A DNA stretch of 64,000 nucleotides from Actibacterium naphthalenivorans (GTDB lineage: Bacteria; Pseudomonadota; Alphaproteobacteria; Rhodobacterales; Rhodobacteraceae). The stretch spans positions 372,001 to 436,000 of the forward strand of contig NZ_JACIEQ010000003.1 of assembly GCF_014196965.1 (NCBI RefSeq). Reading direction: 5' to 3'. The notes beneath the pieces were generated by a model, which was not told where the DNA came from, searched no databases, and saw nothing but the letters and a program-made list of their open reading frames with translations. Shown here piece after piece: positions 35,632-42,899 of the stretch; position 1 is the first letter of the stretch, and every line of letters begins with the position of its first letter. The position numbers and the translations under genes are program-made.

Positions 35632-36734
35632 CCGCACCGATCCGCTTGCACCTTATGCGCACGGATGGCTATCGCGGCGCGCGACAATGGGCCGTGCTTC
35701 TGGCCTGTGCCGCGTTGCTGGCGGCGCTTCTCGGCCTGATCCGCTTTCCGGCGGCGCCCTTGCTGGGGGCGCTGGCCGCAGGCATCGTGTTTGGTGCCAG
35801 CGGCAGCCCGCTGCGGGTGCCGCGCCCCGCGTATCTGCTGGCGCAGGGTGCGGCGGGGGTGTTCATCGCCTCTTCGATGTCGCCCGCGATCCTTGTCGAT
35901 CTGATCCAGGACTGGCCGCTGCTGCTGTTGATGACCGCACTGACCCTTTGCGCCGCCTTCGCGATCGGCTGGGCGATGAACCGGCTGACCGGCATCGCCG
36001 AGGATGTCGCGGTTTATGGCAGCCTGCCCGGCATGTCCGGCGCGATGGTCGTCATCGCGACAGAGCGCGGCGCGGACGCCCGCATCGTGGCGCTGATGCA
36101 ATATGTCCGCCTCGCCTCGGTGATCGTTTCGGTTGCGGTGCTGGCGAACTTCCTGCCCACCGCCGCCGATACCGCCGCGCTGGCGCGCCCCGCCACGCCC
36201 CTGTCCGCCGCCATTGCCATCGCCATCGCCGCCAGCGCGCTTTTCGCCACGCGGCTGCGGGCCCTGCCCGCGGCGGGGATGCTTGTTCCGATGATCGTGA
36301 GCGCGGTGATCGAGGCCAGCGGCTGGATGCATCTGGCCCTGCCCCAACCGATCATCATCATCACCTTCGGGGTGATCGGGCTCGAGGTCGGGCTGAAGTT
36401 CACCCCCAGCGTGCTGGGCCATGTGCTGCGGCTGATCCCGGCGGTGCTGCTTTCGACTGCGGTGCTGATCGGCGTCAGCGGCTGCTTCGGCCTGTTTCTG
36501 ATGGCGGTTTCGGGCCTTGACCTGAAGACGGCCTTCCTTGCCACGGCGCCCGGAAGCATCGAAACCGTCGCCCTCGTCGCCATTTCGACCAAGGCGAATG
36601 TTGCCGCCGTGCTGGCCTTTCAGACGGTGCGGATGTTCGCGGTGGTGCTGTTCGGCCCTTTCATCGTGGATCGCCTGTTGCGCCTGCCCATCTGGCGTCG
36701 GGCCGCGCCTGCCGACACCCGGAGCGGATCATGA
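35628..36734 (+). CDS. AbrB-family (Gate-type) membrane protein, putative transporter
   Basis: A 368-residue membrane protein of the AbrB duplication family (often named putative ammonia monooxygenase), with about ten spans in two repeats; GSLPGMSGAMVVIATERGAD and ATAPGSIETVALVAISTKAN are the matching repeat motifs. I chose GTG 35628, which overlaps the amidase stop (GTGA); ATG 35655 is the alternative. It is unrelated to the AbrB DNA-binding protein. Its place inside the operon suggests uptake of the pyridine substrate or efflux of an intermediate. Confidence 0.75.
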   Translation: MTAPIRLHLMRTDGYRGARQWAVLLACAALLAALLGLIRFPAAPLLGALAAGIVFGASGSPLRVPRPAYLLAQGAAGVFIASSMSPAILVDLIQDWPLLLLMTALTLCAAFAIGWAMNRLTGIAEDVAVYGSLPGMSGAMVVIATERGADARIVALMQYVRLASVIVSVAVLANFLPTAADTAALARPATPLSAAIAIAIAASALFATRLRALPAAGMLVPMIVSAVIEASGWMHLALPQPIIIITFGVIGLEVGLKFTPSVLGHVLRLIPAVLLSTAVLIGVSGCFGLFLMAVSGLDLKTAFLATAPGSIETVALVAISTKANVAAVLAFQTVRMFAVVLFGPFIVDRLLRLPIWRRAAPADTRSGS

Positions 36735-37249
36735 CAATGCCGATGCTTTTTCCGCGCTCCGACGCCGCCGAGGGCCTGAAGACGGCGATGCGCCACTATG
36801 CTTCGGGGGTGACCGTGATCACCGCCGGCCGGGGCACGGCGCGGCGCGGCATTACCGCCACCGCCTTCACCTCGGTCACGATGGAGCCGCCGACTGTGCT
36901 GGCCTGCATCAATCGCCATGGCCAGACGCATGAGGCCATCGCAGAGGCCGGGCATTTCTGCGTCAATATCCTGTGCGAGGCGGCCACCGATCTGGCGGCC
37001 AGTTTCGCCGGGATGACAGGCAAGGCCGGCGCGGCGCAGTTTGACGGGTTCGAATGGATCGAAACCCGCACCGGCGCGCCGGCCTATGCGGATGCGCAGG
37101 CCAGTATCGCCTGCACCCTGGTGCAGACCACCGGCATCGGCAGCCACAGTATCTTCATCGGGCGCGTCGAAGAGATTTCGGTCAATCCCGACCGCGCGCC
37201 GCTTTTGCATTTCAACCGCGGCTTTCATCACCTTGGGGCCCGCCAGTAA
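36731..37249 (+). CDS. flavin reductase (HpaC-like), partner of the HpaB-type monooxygenase
   Basis: A 172-residue flavin reductase-like domain protein: MRHYASGVTVITAG at the start, GITATAFTSVTMEPPTVLAC in the flavin-binding region, and a C-terminal FNRGFHHLG. It would supply FADH2 or FMNH2 from NAD(P)H to the monooxygenase at 30935. Its ATG overlaps the transporter stop (ATGA). Confidence 0.87.
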   Translation: MTMPMLFPRSDAAEGLKTAMRHYASGVTVITAGRGTARRGITATAFTSVTMEPPTVLACINRHGQTHEAIAEAGHFCVNILCEAATDLAASFAGMTGKAGAAQFDGFEWIETRTGAPAYADAQASIACTLVQTTGIGSHSIFIGRVEEISVNPDRAPLLHFNRGFHHLGARQ

Positions 37250-37273
37250 CCGACCTCAGACAGGAGCGAACCA

Positions 37274-38308
37274 ATGCCGATCAGCGACGCCGACCTCGTC
37301 ATCGCATGGAAGAAAGTCCTTGAGCAATGCAACCTGCGGCCTGGCGAACAGGTGGCGATCCTGACCTCGGACGACAGCAACCCGCAAATCGTGAACTGCG
37401 CGCGCATCGGGGTCACGCTTCTGGGCGGCATACTGACAATGATCAATTTGCCCGCGATCAACGGCGAGAAGGCATTGAGCCGGGACAAATCGGGCTATGT
37501 CGGGAAAACGCCACTGGCCTTCAACACGGCGGCGCTGGCCGGGCTGAAGGCCGCCGATCTGGTGATCGACACGATGCAGTTGCTGTTCTCGCCCGAGCAG
37601 GAGCAGATCCTGAAAGGCGGCACACGGATGCTGCTGGCGGTCGAGCCGCCCGAAACCATGCTGCGGATGATCCCGACGCCCGAAGCGAAGGCCAAGGTCA
37701 TTGCCGCCAACAGGTTCATGGAGCCCGCGCGCGAGATGGTCGTGACCTCGAGGGCCGGAACGGATTTTCGCTGCAAGCTCGGCCAATACCCGGTGCTTCA
37801 GCAATACGGGCTGGCCGACGTGCCGGGGCGCTGGGACCATTGGCCAAGCTGCATGATCGCGCGCTGGCCCGACGAGGGCAGCGCCGAAGGCCTGATCGTG
37901 ATCGATGAGGGCGACATACTGTTGCCGTTCAAACGCTACGCGACCGAGAAGGTGTTTCTGACCGTCGAAAAGGGCATCGTGACGAAAATCGAGGGCGGGG
38001 TCAGCGCCGAGTATATCCGCAGCTTCATGGAAACCTTCGACGACCCCGACGCCTATTACATGGCGCATGTCGGCTGGGGCCTGGAAAACCGCGCAAGCTG
38101 GACAACGCTGGGCCTGTATGACCGCGAAGCGGCGCTGAGCATGGACAGCCGATGCTTTGAGGGAAATTTCCTGTTTTCGACCGGCCCCAACACCGAGGCC
38201 GGCGGCGCGCGCGACACGCCCTGCCACCTCGACATCCCGCTGCGGGGCTGTTCGCTCTCGCTTGATGGTGTGGCGATGACCAGAGAGGGCAAGATCGTGC
38301 AGCCCTGA
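37274..38308 (+). CDS. nicX: NicX-family 2,5-dihydroxypyridine 5,6-dioxygenase
   Basis: A 344-residue protein that reads as 2,5-dihydroxypyridine dioxygenase along its whole length (MPISDADLVIAWKKVLEQC, SPEQEQILKGGTRMLLAVEPP, GRWDHWPS, NFLFSTGPNTEAGG). The iron ligands known from the Pseudomonas enzyme, His265, His318 and Asp320, fall at the same numbers here (AHVGWG; TPCHLDIP). The known enzyme opens 2,5-dihydroxypyridine between C5 and C6 to N-formylmaleamate using Fe(II) and O2. It is the last gene of the plus-strand operon and follows an AGGAG site. The natural substrate here may be an alkylated 2,5-dihydroxypyridine. Confidence 0.9.
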   Translation: MPISDADLVIAWKKVLEQCNLRPGEQVAILTSDDSNPQIVNCARIGVTLLGGILTMINLPAINGEKALSRDKSGYVGKTPLAFNTAALAGLKAADLVIDTMQLLFSPEQEQILKGGTRMLLAVEPPETMLRMIPTPEAKAKVIAANRFMEPAREMVVTSRAGTDFRCKLGQYPVLQQYGLADVPGRWDHWPSCMIARWPDEGSAEGLIVIDEGDILLPFKRYATEKVFLTVEKGIVTKIEGGVSAEYIRSFMETFDDPDAYYMAHVGWGLENRASWTTLGLYDREAALSMDSRCFEGNFLFSTGPNTEAGGARDTPCHLDIPLRGCSLSLDGVAMTREGKIVQP

Positions 38309-38372
38309 TCCGTGCTGCCGCCCGTTCAGGCGAAAGGCCGCCTTCTCGATGCGGCTCTGGGATACCGGGGCC

Positions 38373-39557
38373 TCAGCCCCGCATCACCGCTTCGGCCGCC
38401 GCGATGCCCGCGCCGATGTCGATGTTTCGCCCTGTCAGCCCCGCCAGCGCCCCGCCAAGCGCGGTCAGCGCGATCACCGCGTAGATCGGATGCGCCGTCG
38501 GCCCCATGTGCCCGATGCGCACCAGGCGATTGAAGGTCTCGGCACGGCCCGAGGAAATGACCACACCGTAATCACGCTTCATCCGGTCGCGCAGCGCGGT
38601 CTCATCCACGCCCTCGGGCAGTTTCACCGCCGTGCAGGTCGGCGATGCGATCTCTTCGCGCGCCGCCCAAAGCGCCAGGCCCATCGCCTTCACCCCGGCG
38701 CGCGTGGCCTCTGCTGTGCGTGCATGGCGCGCCCAAACCGCCGCCGGGCCCTCTGCCAGATACAGATCCAGCGCGGCATTCAGCGCGTTGATCTCGGCCA
38801 CCGAAGGTGTGAAAGGAAACGGGTTCTCGGCCCGCCAGGCCTCTTTCCAGTCAAGGATCGACAGGATCGATCCGCGCGGTACGGCGAGGTTGGCCTCCAT
38901 CTTCGCCCAGGCCCTGTCAGACACCGCCAGTATCGACAGCGCGGGTGGGCAGCCAAGGCATTTGTTCGGGCCCGTCACCAGCAGATCGGCACCCGCCGCC
39001 TCGATGTCGATCGCCATTCCCGCCCACGCGGACACTGAGTCGACCACGAAAAGCGCGCCGTGATCACGCACCACCCGACCAATTTCCGCGATCGGGTTGA
39101 TCGTGCCCGACGGCGTGTCATGGTGGCAAACGGCAACCACGGCGGTTTCCGGATGCGCGCCCAGAAAGGCCGCGACGGCCGCCGGGTCTATGACATCGTC
39201 GTATGGCACCCGGATTTCGTGGAAGGCCTGCGCGCGCGGCCGCAGCCATTCACCATATCCCGCTCCGTAAACCCCCGAGACGAGGTTCAGCACCGTGTCG
39301 CCGGGGGCAATCAGCGAATGGGCGGCGGCCTCCAGCCCCAGCACCGGTTCGCCCTGCAAGATCACGGGAATGGTGGAGACGCCCAGGGCCGTTTGCAACT
39401 TCAGAACGACCGTTTCATACTGCGCGAGGAAGGCCGGGTCGTAGTCGTAGAGCACCGGCTGGCCGATCGCCGAGAGCACCTCGGGGTAGCAGTTCACCGG
39501 GCCGGTCGTCAGGGTGAAAAGAGTAGGGGTGCCGGCGGTTGCGCGAGTGTCTTTCAT
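38373..39557 (-). CDS. ppaT: pyridoxamine-pyruvate aminotransferase (class V)
   Basis: A 394-residue fold-type I aminotransferase that strongly resembles the pyridoxamine-pyruvate aminotransferase of Mesorhizobium loti (393 residues): TTGPVNCYPEVL, QGEPVLGLEAA, VCHHDTPSGTINP and TGPNKCLG. The catalytic lysine is Lys199. Residues I recall as important in that enzyme, Glu68, Tyr95, Arg336 and Arg345, correspond to Glu70, Tyr97, Arg338 and Arg347, all conserved with a constant offset of 2. The enzyme makes pyridoxal and alanine from pyridoxamine and pyruvate in vitamin B6 breakdown. ATG 39557 gives the right length; a longer frame to 39626 would cover the promoter. It is convergent with the nicX operon and divergent from the GntR gene. 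Confidence 0.88.
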   Translation of the reverse strand: MKDTRATAGTPTLFTLTTGPVNCYPEVLSAIGQPVLYDYDPAFLAQYETVVLKLQTALGVSTIPVILQGEPVLGLEAAAHSLIAPGDTVLNLVSGVYGAGYGEWLRPRAQAFHEIRVPYDDVIDPAAVAAFLGAHPETAVVAVCHHDTPSGTINPIAEIGRVVRDHGALFVVDSVSAWAGMAIDIEAAGADLLVTGPNKCLGCPPALSILAVSDRAWAKMEANLAVPRGSILSILDWKEAWRAENPFPFTPSVAEINALNAALDLYLAEGPAAVWARHARTAEATRAGVKAMGLALWAAREEIASPTCTAVKLPEGVDETALRDRMKRDYGVVISSGRAETFNRLVRIGHMGPTAHPIYAVIALTALGGALAGLTGRNIDIGAGIAAAEAVMRG

Positions 39558-39619
39558 CTGCCCTGTCCTGTGCGTGGGAATGACCGGGCGCAACCGCACC
39601 GCCGGCGTTTCGGCAAAGT

Positions 39620-39678
39620 CAACCATAGGCCAACCGCAACCGCAACCAATCTCTTACCATTTTCCATTTTTTGGTTGC
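39620..39678. promoter_or_regulatory. cluster of CAACC half-sites with one GGTTG in the aminotransferase promoter
   Basis: Four direct CAACC copies (39620, 39631, 39637, 39643) and an inverted GGTTG (39673) lie in the divergent region between the aminotransferase and the GntR gene. The same half-sites form inverted repeats before the nicX operon, so this is a likely operator array for the adjacent GntR protein. Confidence 0.5.
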
Positions 39679-39813
39679 ATCAGCCTTGTGTATCTCGCAG
39701 GATCGGCAACAGGCAACGCGCCCTGACTGTTGTGCAGCGGCTTCAGGTACAGGCGCGGGAGGAGACCGGGTCGGGCAATTTTCGCCCAGACCCCGGCAGG
39801 AGGCGAGTGACGT

Positions 39814-40524
39814 ATGACCGACGAAGACGAGACTTCCGGCCCCCGGGCGGATCGTGGGCCGGATGACATGCATGACGGCTTGCTGGCGCATCTGCGCGAG
39901 CAGTTGGCCCAAAACGCCCAGCTGCCGCCCGAGCGCACCCTGTCCGAGCGGCTTGATGTCTCGCGTCATACGCTGCGCAAGGCGCTGAAGGTCTTGCGCG
40001 CCTCGGGCGAGCTGGATCCGGCGAAAAGCGGGCGGCGCGCAGCGTCGGAAAAGGCGAGCTCCAGCGCCCGTCTCGTGCAGTCCACCAACCCGATCGAGGT
40101 GATGGAGATGCGGATGATGATCGAGCCCGCGCTGGCGCGCCTTGCCGCGTTGCGGGCCTCTCCCGACGAAATCGCGCGGATCCTGCAGACAGCGCAATCC
40201 CCCGCGGGCCAAAGCCCGAGCCAGGCCGATCAGGAGTTTCACCGCGCCGTCGCCGCCGGCTCGCGCAACAGCCTCGCGTCGGAGCTGCATATCCTGTTGC
40301 ACCGGGTGCAGAACGACGCGCGGCTGCGGTTTACCGACAGCGATACCGACAGCCGCACCACCGAAGAGCGGGTGCGGATCCGCGACACCGAGCACCGTAA
40401 TATCGCCGAGGCGATTGCCGCGCGCGATCCCGACCGCGCCGAAGCCGCCATGTATGACCACCTTGACCGCACCCAGCGCAAGCTGACCGGAAGGCTTGGC
40501 CAACGCCCGAACGATGCGGCGTGA
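39814..40524 (+). CDS. GntR-family regulator with FCD domain, probable controller of the pyridine cluster
   Basis: A 236-residue regulator with a winged helix (LPPERTLSERLDVSRHTLRKALKVL, about 37-61) and a C-terminal FCD domain (MRMMIEPALARLAALRA onward). ATG 39814 follows AGGAGG. It is divergent from the aminotransferase and overlaps the start of the GMC oxidase by 11 bp. Position and shared CAACC/GGTTG repeats make it the likely regulator of all ten genes from 30935 to 42076. Confidence 0.87.
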   Translation: MTDEDETSGPRADRGPDDMHDGLLAHLREQLAQNAQLPPERTLSERLDVSRHTLRKALKVLRASGELDPAKSGRRAASEKASSSARLVQSTNPIEVMEMRMMIEPALARLAALRASPDEIARILQTAQSPAGQSPSQADQEFHRAVAAGSRNSLASELHILLHRVQNDARLRFTDSDTDSRTTEERVRIRDTEHRNIAEAIAARDPDRAEAAMYDHLDRTQRKLTGRLGQRPNDAA

Positions 40525-42076
40525 CGGTGGCAGGCTGACCGATATCCTCGTTCTGGGCGCCGGTTCCGCCGGCTGCATTCTGGCCGCGCGGCTCAGCGCC
40601 GATCCGGCCTGCCATGTGACCTTGGTCGAGGCGGGCACCAAAGCGACAGACCCCGATATCGCGCGCCCCGAGATGTGGCCGTTTCTTCAGGGCCGGGCCT
40701 ATGACTGGGATTTCACCACCACGCCGCAGCCCGGCACTGCGGGGCGCATCCATCACTGGGCGCGGGGCAAGGCGCTTGGCGGATCGAGCAACCTGCACGC
40801 GATGTTCCACGTTCGCGGCCACCCGGCGGATTACGACGACTGGGTCGCCGCGTCAGGCTCGGCCGGCTGGAGCTATGACGCGCTGTTACCGCATTTCAGG
40901 GCGACCGAGGCCTGGTCGAGCGGCGCGGATGATCTGCATGGCGGCAGCGGGCCGATGCCGATCCTGCTGCCGGATGAGCAGACCCATCCGCTGGTGCGCG
41001 ATTTCATGCGCGGCTGGGGCGCGCTTGGGATGCCGCGCTTGCGCGACCATTGCGGGCGCGAGCTGATCGGCACGGCGCCCAATGCGCTGATGATCCGTGA
41101 TGGCAAGCGGGTGAGCGTGGCCGACGCATGGCTGACCCCCGAGGTGCTGGCCCGGCCGAACCTGACCGTGTTGGACGGGGCGCAGGTGCACCGCCTGCGT
41201 ATCGAAGGCCGCCGCGTTGCCGGCGCCGAAGTCACGCGCGCGGGCGCATCGCTGTTGCTGGAGGCCGGGCGGGTCATCCTGTCGCTCGGCACGATAGGCA
41301 GCCCGCTTTTGCTGATGCGCTCGGGCCTGGGCGACCCGGAGCTGCTGCGCGCCGCGGGCGTTCCCTGCCGGTTTAAACGCCCCGAAATCGGCCGCAACCT
41401 GCAGGATCACCTGCTGGGCGCGGGCAATCTCTATCGCGCCCGCAAACCCGTGGCCCCCTCCCGGTTGCAGATCTCGGAATCGCTCAGCTATCAGGCGGCC
41501 GACCCCGCGCGCATCACCGGAAGGCCCGAGATCGTGGTCGGCTGTGTCGTTGCGCCAACCGCTGCCGAAGGGTTCGCCGCGCCGCCGCCGGGCGAAGGCT
41601 TCACGCTGCTGTTCGGCGTGACCAACCCGACGAGTCGCGGGCAGCTTCACATCACCGGACCCGAAATCGGCGCCCCACCGATGATCGATCCCGCTTATCT
41701 GCAAACCGAACATGACCGGCGGCTGTTCCGCGTCGCGCTGCGGCGCGCGCGCGAGATCGGGCACAGCCCGGCGCTGGCCGACTGGATCGCCGCAGAAGTG
41801 CTTCCCGGCCCCAAGGTGCAGGAGGACGCCGCGCTCGATGCGTTCATCGCACGCGCGGCGATCACCCATCATCACCCGGTTGCGACCTGCCGGATGGGCA
41901 AGGATGACGCGGCGGTGGTGGATGCCGATCTGGCGATGCGGGGGCTCGACAATCTGTGGATCGTTGACGCTTCGGTGATCCCCTCGATCACGGCGGGGCC
42001 GATCCACGCGGCGGTCATGGCGATCGCGGAGAAATTCGCGGATCGTTACATCAGGTCATCCCGCGCCGCGCGTTGA
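40514..42076 (+). CDS. GMC-family FAD oxidase, probable pyridoxine 4-oxidase
   Basis: A protein of about 520 residues in the glucose-methanol-choline oxidoreductase family: FAD motif GAGSAGCILAARLS near 15-28, GMC signature RGKALGGSSNLHAMFHVRG, active-site histidines in THHHPVATCRMG (about 451-462), and the C-terminal SITAGPIHAAVMAIAEKFAD. The GPIHAAV ending and the next-door pyridoxamine-pyruvate aminotransferase point to pyridoxine 4-oxidase, which turns pyridoxine into pyridoxal and reduces O2 to peroxide. Choline-dehydrogenase-like activity on another alcohol is the alternative. ATG 40514 overlaps the GntR gene; the start is not certain. Confidence 0.8.
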   Translation: MRRDGGRLTDILVLGAGSAGCILAARLSADPACHVTLVEAGTKATDPDIARPEMWPFLQGRAYDWDFTTTPQPGTAGRIHHWARGKALGGSSNLHAMFHVRGHPADYDDWVAASGSAGWSYDALLPHFRATEAWSSGADDLHGGSGPMPILLPDEQTHPLVRDFMRGWGALGMPRLRDHCGRELIGTAPNALMIRDGKRVSVADAWLTPEVLARPNLTVLDGAQVHRLRIEGRRVAGAEVTRAGASLLLEAGRVILSLGTIGSPLLLMRSGLGDPELLRAAGVPCRFKRPEIGRNLQDHLLGAGNLYRARKPVAPSRLQISESLSYQAADPARITGRPEIVVGCVVAPTAAEGFAAPPPGEGFTLLFGVTNPTSRGQLHITGPEIGAPPMIDPAYLQTEHDRRLFRVALRRAREIGHSPALADWIAAEVLPGPKVQEDAALDAFIARAAITHHHPVATCRMGKDDAAVVDADLAMRGLDNLWIVDASVIPSITAGPIHAAVMAIAEKFADRYIRSSRAAR

Positions 42077-42233
42077 CCAGCGGGTGTTGCGCACTGCCGT
42101 GGCACTTCGGGCCCGGTTGCTGCGTGGCGCAAATGAACCCGGTCCCCGCCGCACGCGTGCCGCAACGGATAAAACACGACAACACCAGTCGTAATTTATT
42201 GAATTTGCCGCCCGCCCTGCCTAGAATTCGACA

Positions 42234-42698
42234 ATGATTACGCAAAAGATGAAGTATGCGCTCAAGGCACTCATGGCTCTTGCCGATGAAAAGGCAGGCG
42301 ACGGGGCGCCATTGCGGATTGAGGAGATTGCCCGCCGTTCAGGAGCGCCCAAACGCTTTTTGGAACATATCCTTCTGGAAATCCGCAATGCGGGGTATAT
42401 CGCCAGCACACGAGGGCGAAACGGTGGCTACGTCCTGATCAAGGAACCGCGCGAAATCCCCCTCAGCGATTTGCTTCGGATGATCGACGGCCCGATCGCG
42501 CCGTTGCCCTGTTTGTCCCGGCGGGCCTATCAGCGATGCGACGATTGCACAGACGAAGCGGCCTGTCGCATCCGCAAGGTTTTCGCCGAGGTGTTCTGGT
42601 CGTACCTGCTGCTGATCGAATCGCTGACTCTGGAAGATATGGTCGGGAATCCCGCTGTCGCCGACGAGTTGCTGCTTGCCGCACCTTCCGCGCCCTGA
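42234..42698 (+). CDS. Rrf2-family regulator with four cysteines
   Basis: A 154-residue Rrf2 regulator: start MITQKMKYALKALMALA, winged helix EIARRSGAPKRFLEHILLEI, wing GRNGGY. Cys93, Cys102, Cys105 and Cys111 are spaced C-x8-C-x2-C-x5-C in the region where IscR, RirA and NsrR hold an Fe-S cluster, so it is probably a redox or sulfur-status sensor. It lies directly before a sulfate importer operon on the same strand, the arrangement expected for a cysteine/sulfate regulator. Confidence 0.85.
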   Translation: MITQKMKYALKALMALADEKAGDGAPLRIEEIARRSGAPKRFLEHILLEIRNAGYIASTRGRNGGYVLIKEPREIPLSDLLRMIDGPIAPLPCLSRRAYQRCDDCTDEAACRIRKVFAEVFWSYLLLIESLTLEDMVGNPAVADELLLAAPSAP

Positions 42699-42791
42699 CG
42701 CCCTAAAAATCTGAAATTTTCGAACATATCTGACGGCGCCGGCGTCGGGCTCTTGATGCCGTCCGGAATGCCCGGAGAATAATAATCTATA

Positions 42792-42856
42792 AACACGATA
42801 AAGTTTAACGTGATTATTTCGTTGATTAACACGATTAACTCTGTCGTTATTATCGT
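42792..42856. promoter_or_regulatory. AT-rich repeats before the sulfate transporter (possible Rrf2 operators)
   Basis: AACACGAT occurs at 42792-42799 and again at 42828-42835; AACGTGATTA lies between them, and TTATCGT at 42850-42856 is an inverted copy of ACGATAA at 42796-42802. The array sits 44 bp before the binding-protein start and just after the Rrf2 gene, so it is a likely operator/promoter. Confidence 0.45.
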
Positions 42857-42899
42857 ATCGGCAGGGCACGCCTGCTGCGATCAGTGCGAGGAGAGACAC

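Noticed and set aside
35628-36734. AbrB-type transcription factor
   Set aside because: The protein is a polytopic membrane protein with two hydrophobic repeats; the name similarity to the DNA-binding AbrB is only historical.
39558-39626. Longer N-terminus of the aminotransferase starting at 39626
   Set aside because: It would add 23 residues absent from the 393-residue characterised enzyme and would overlap the repeat-rich promoter.
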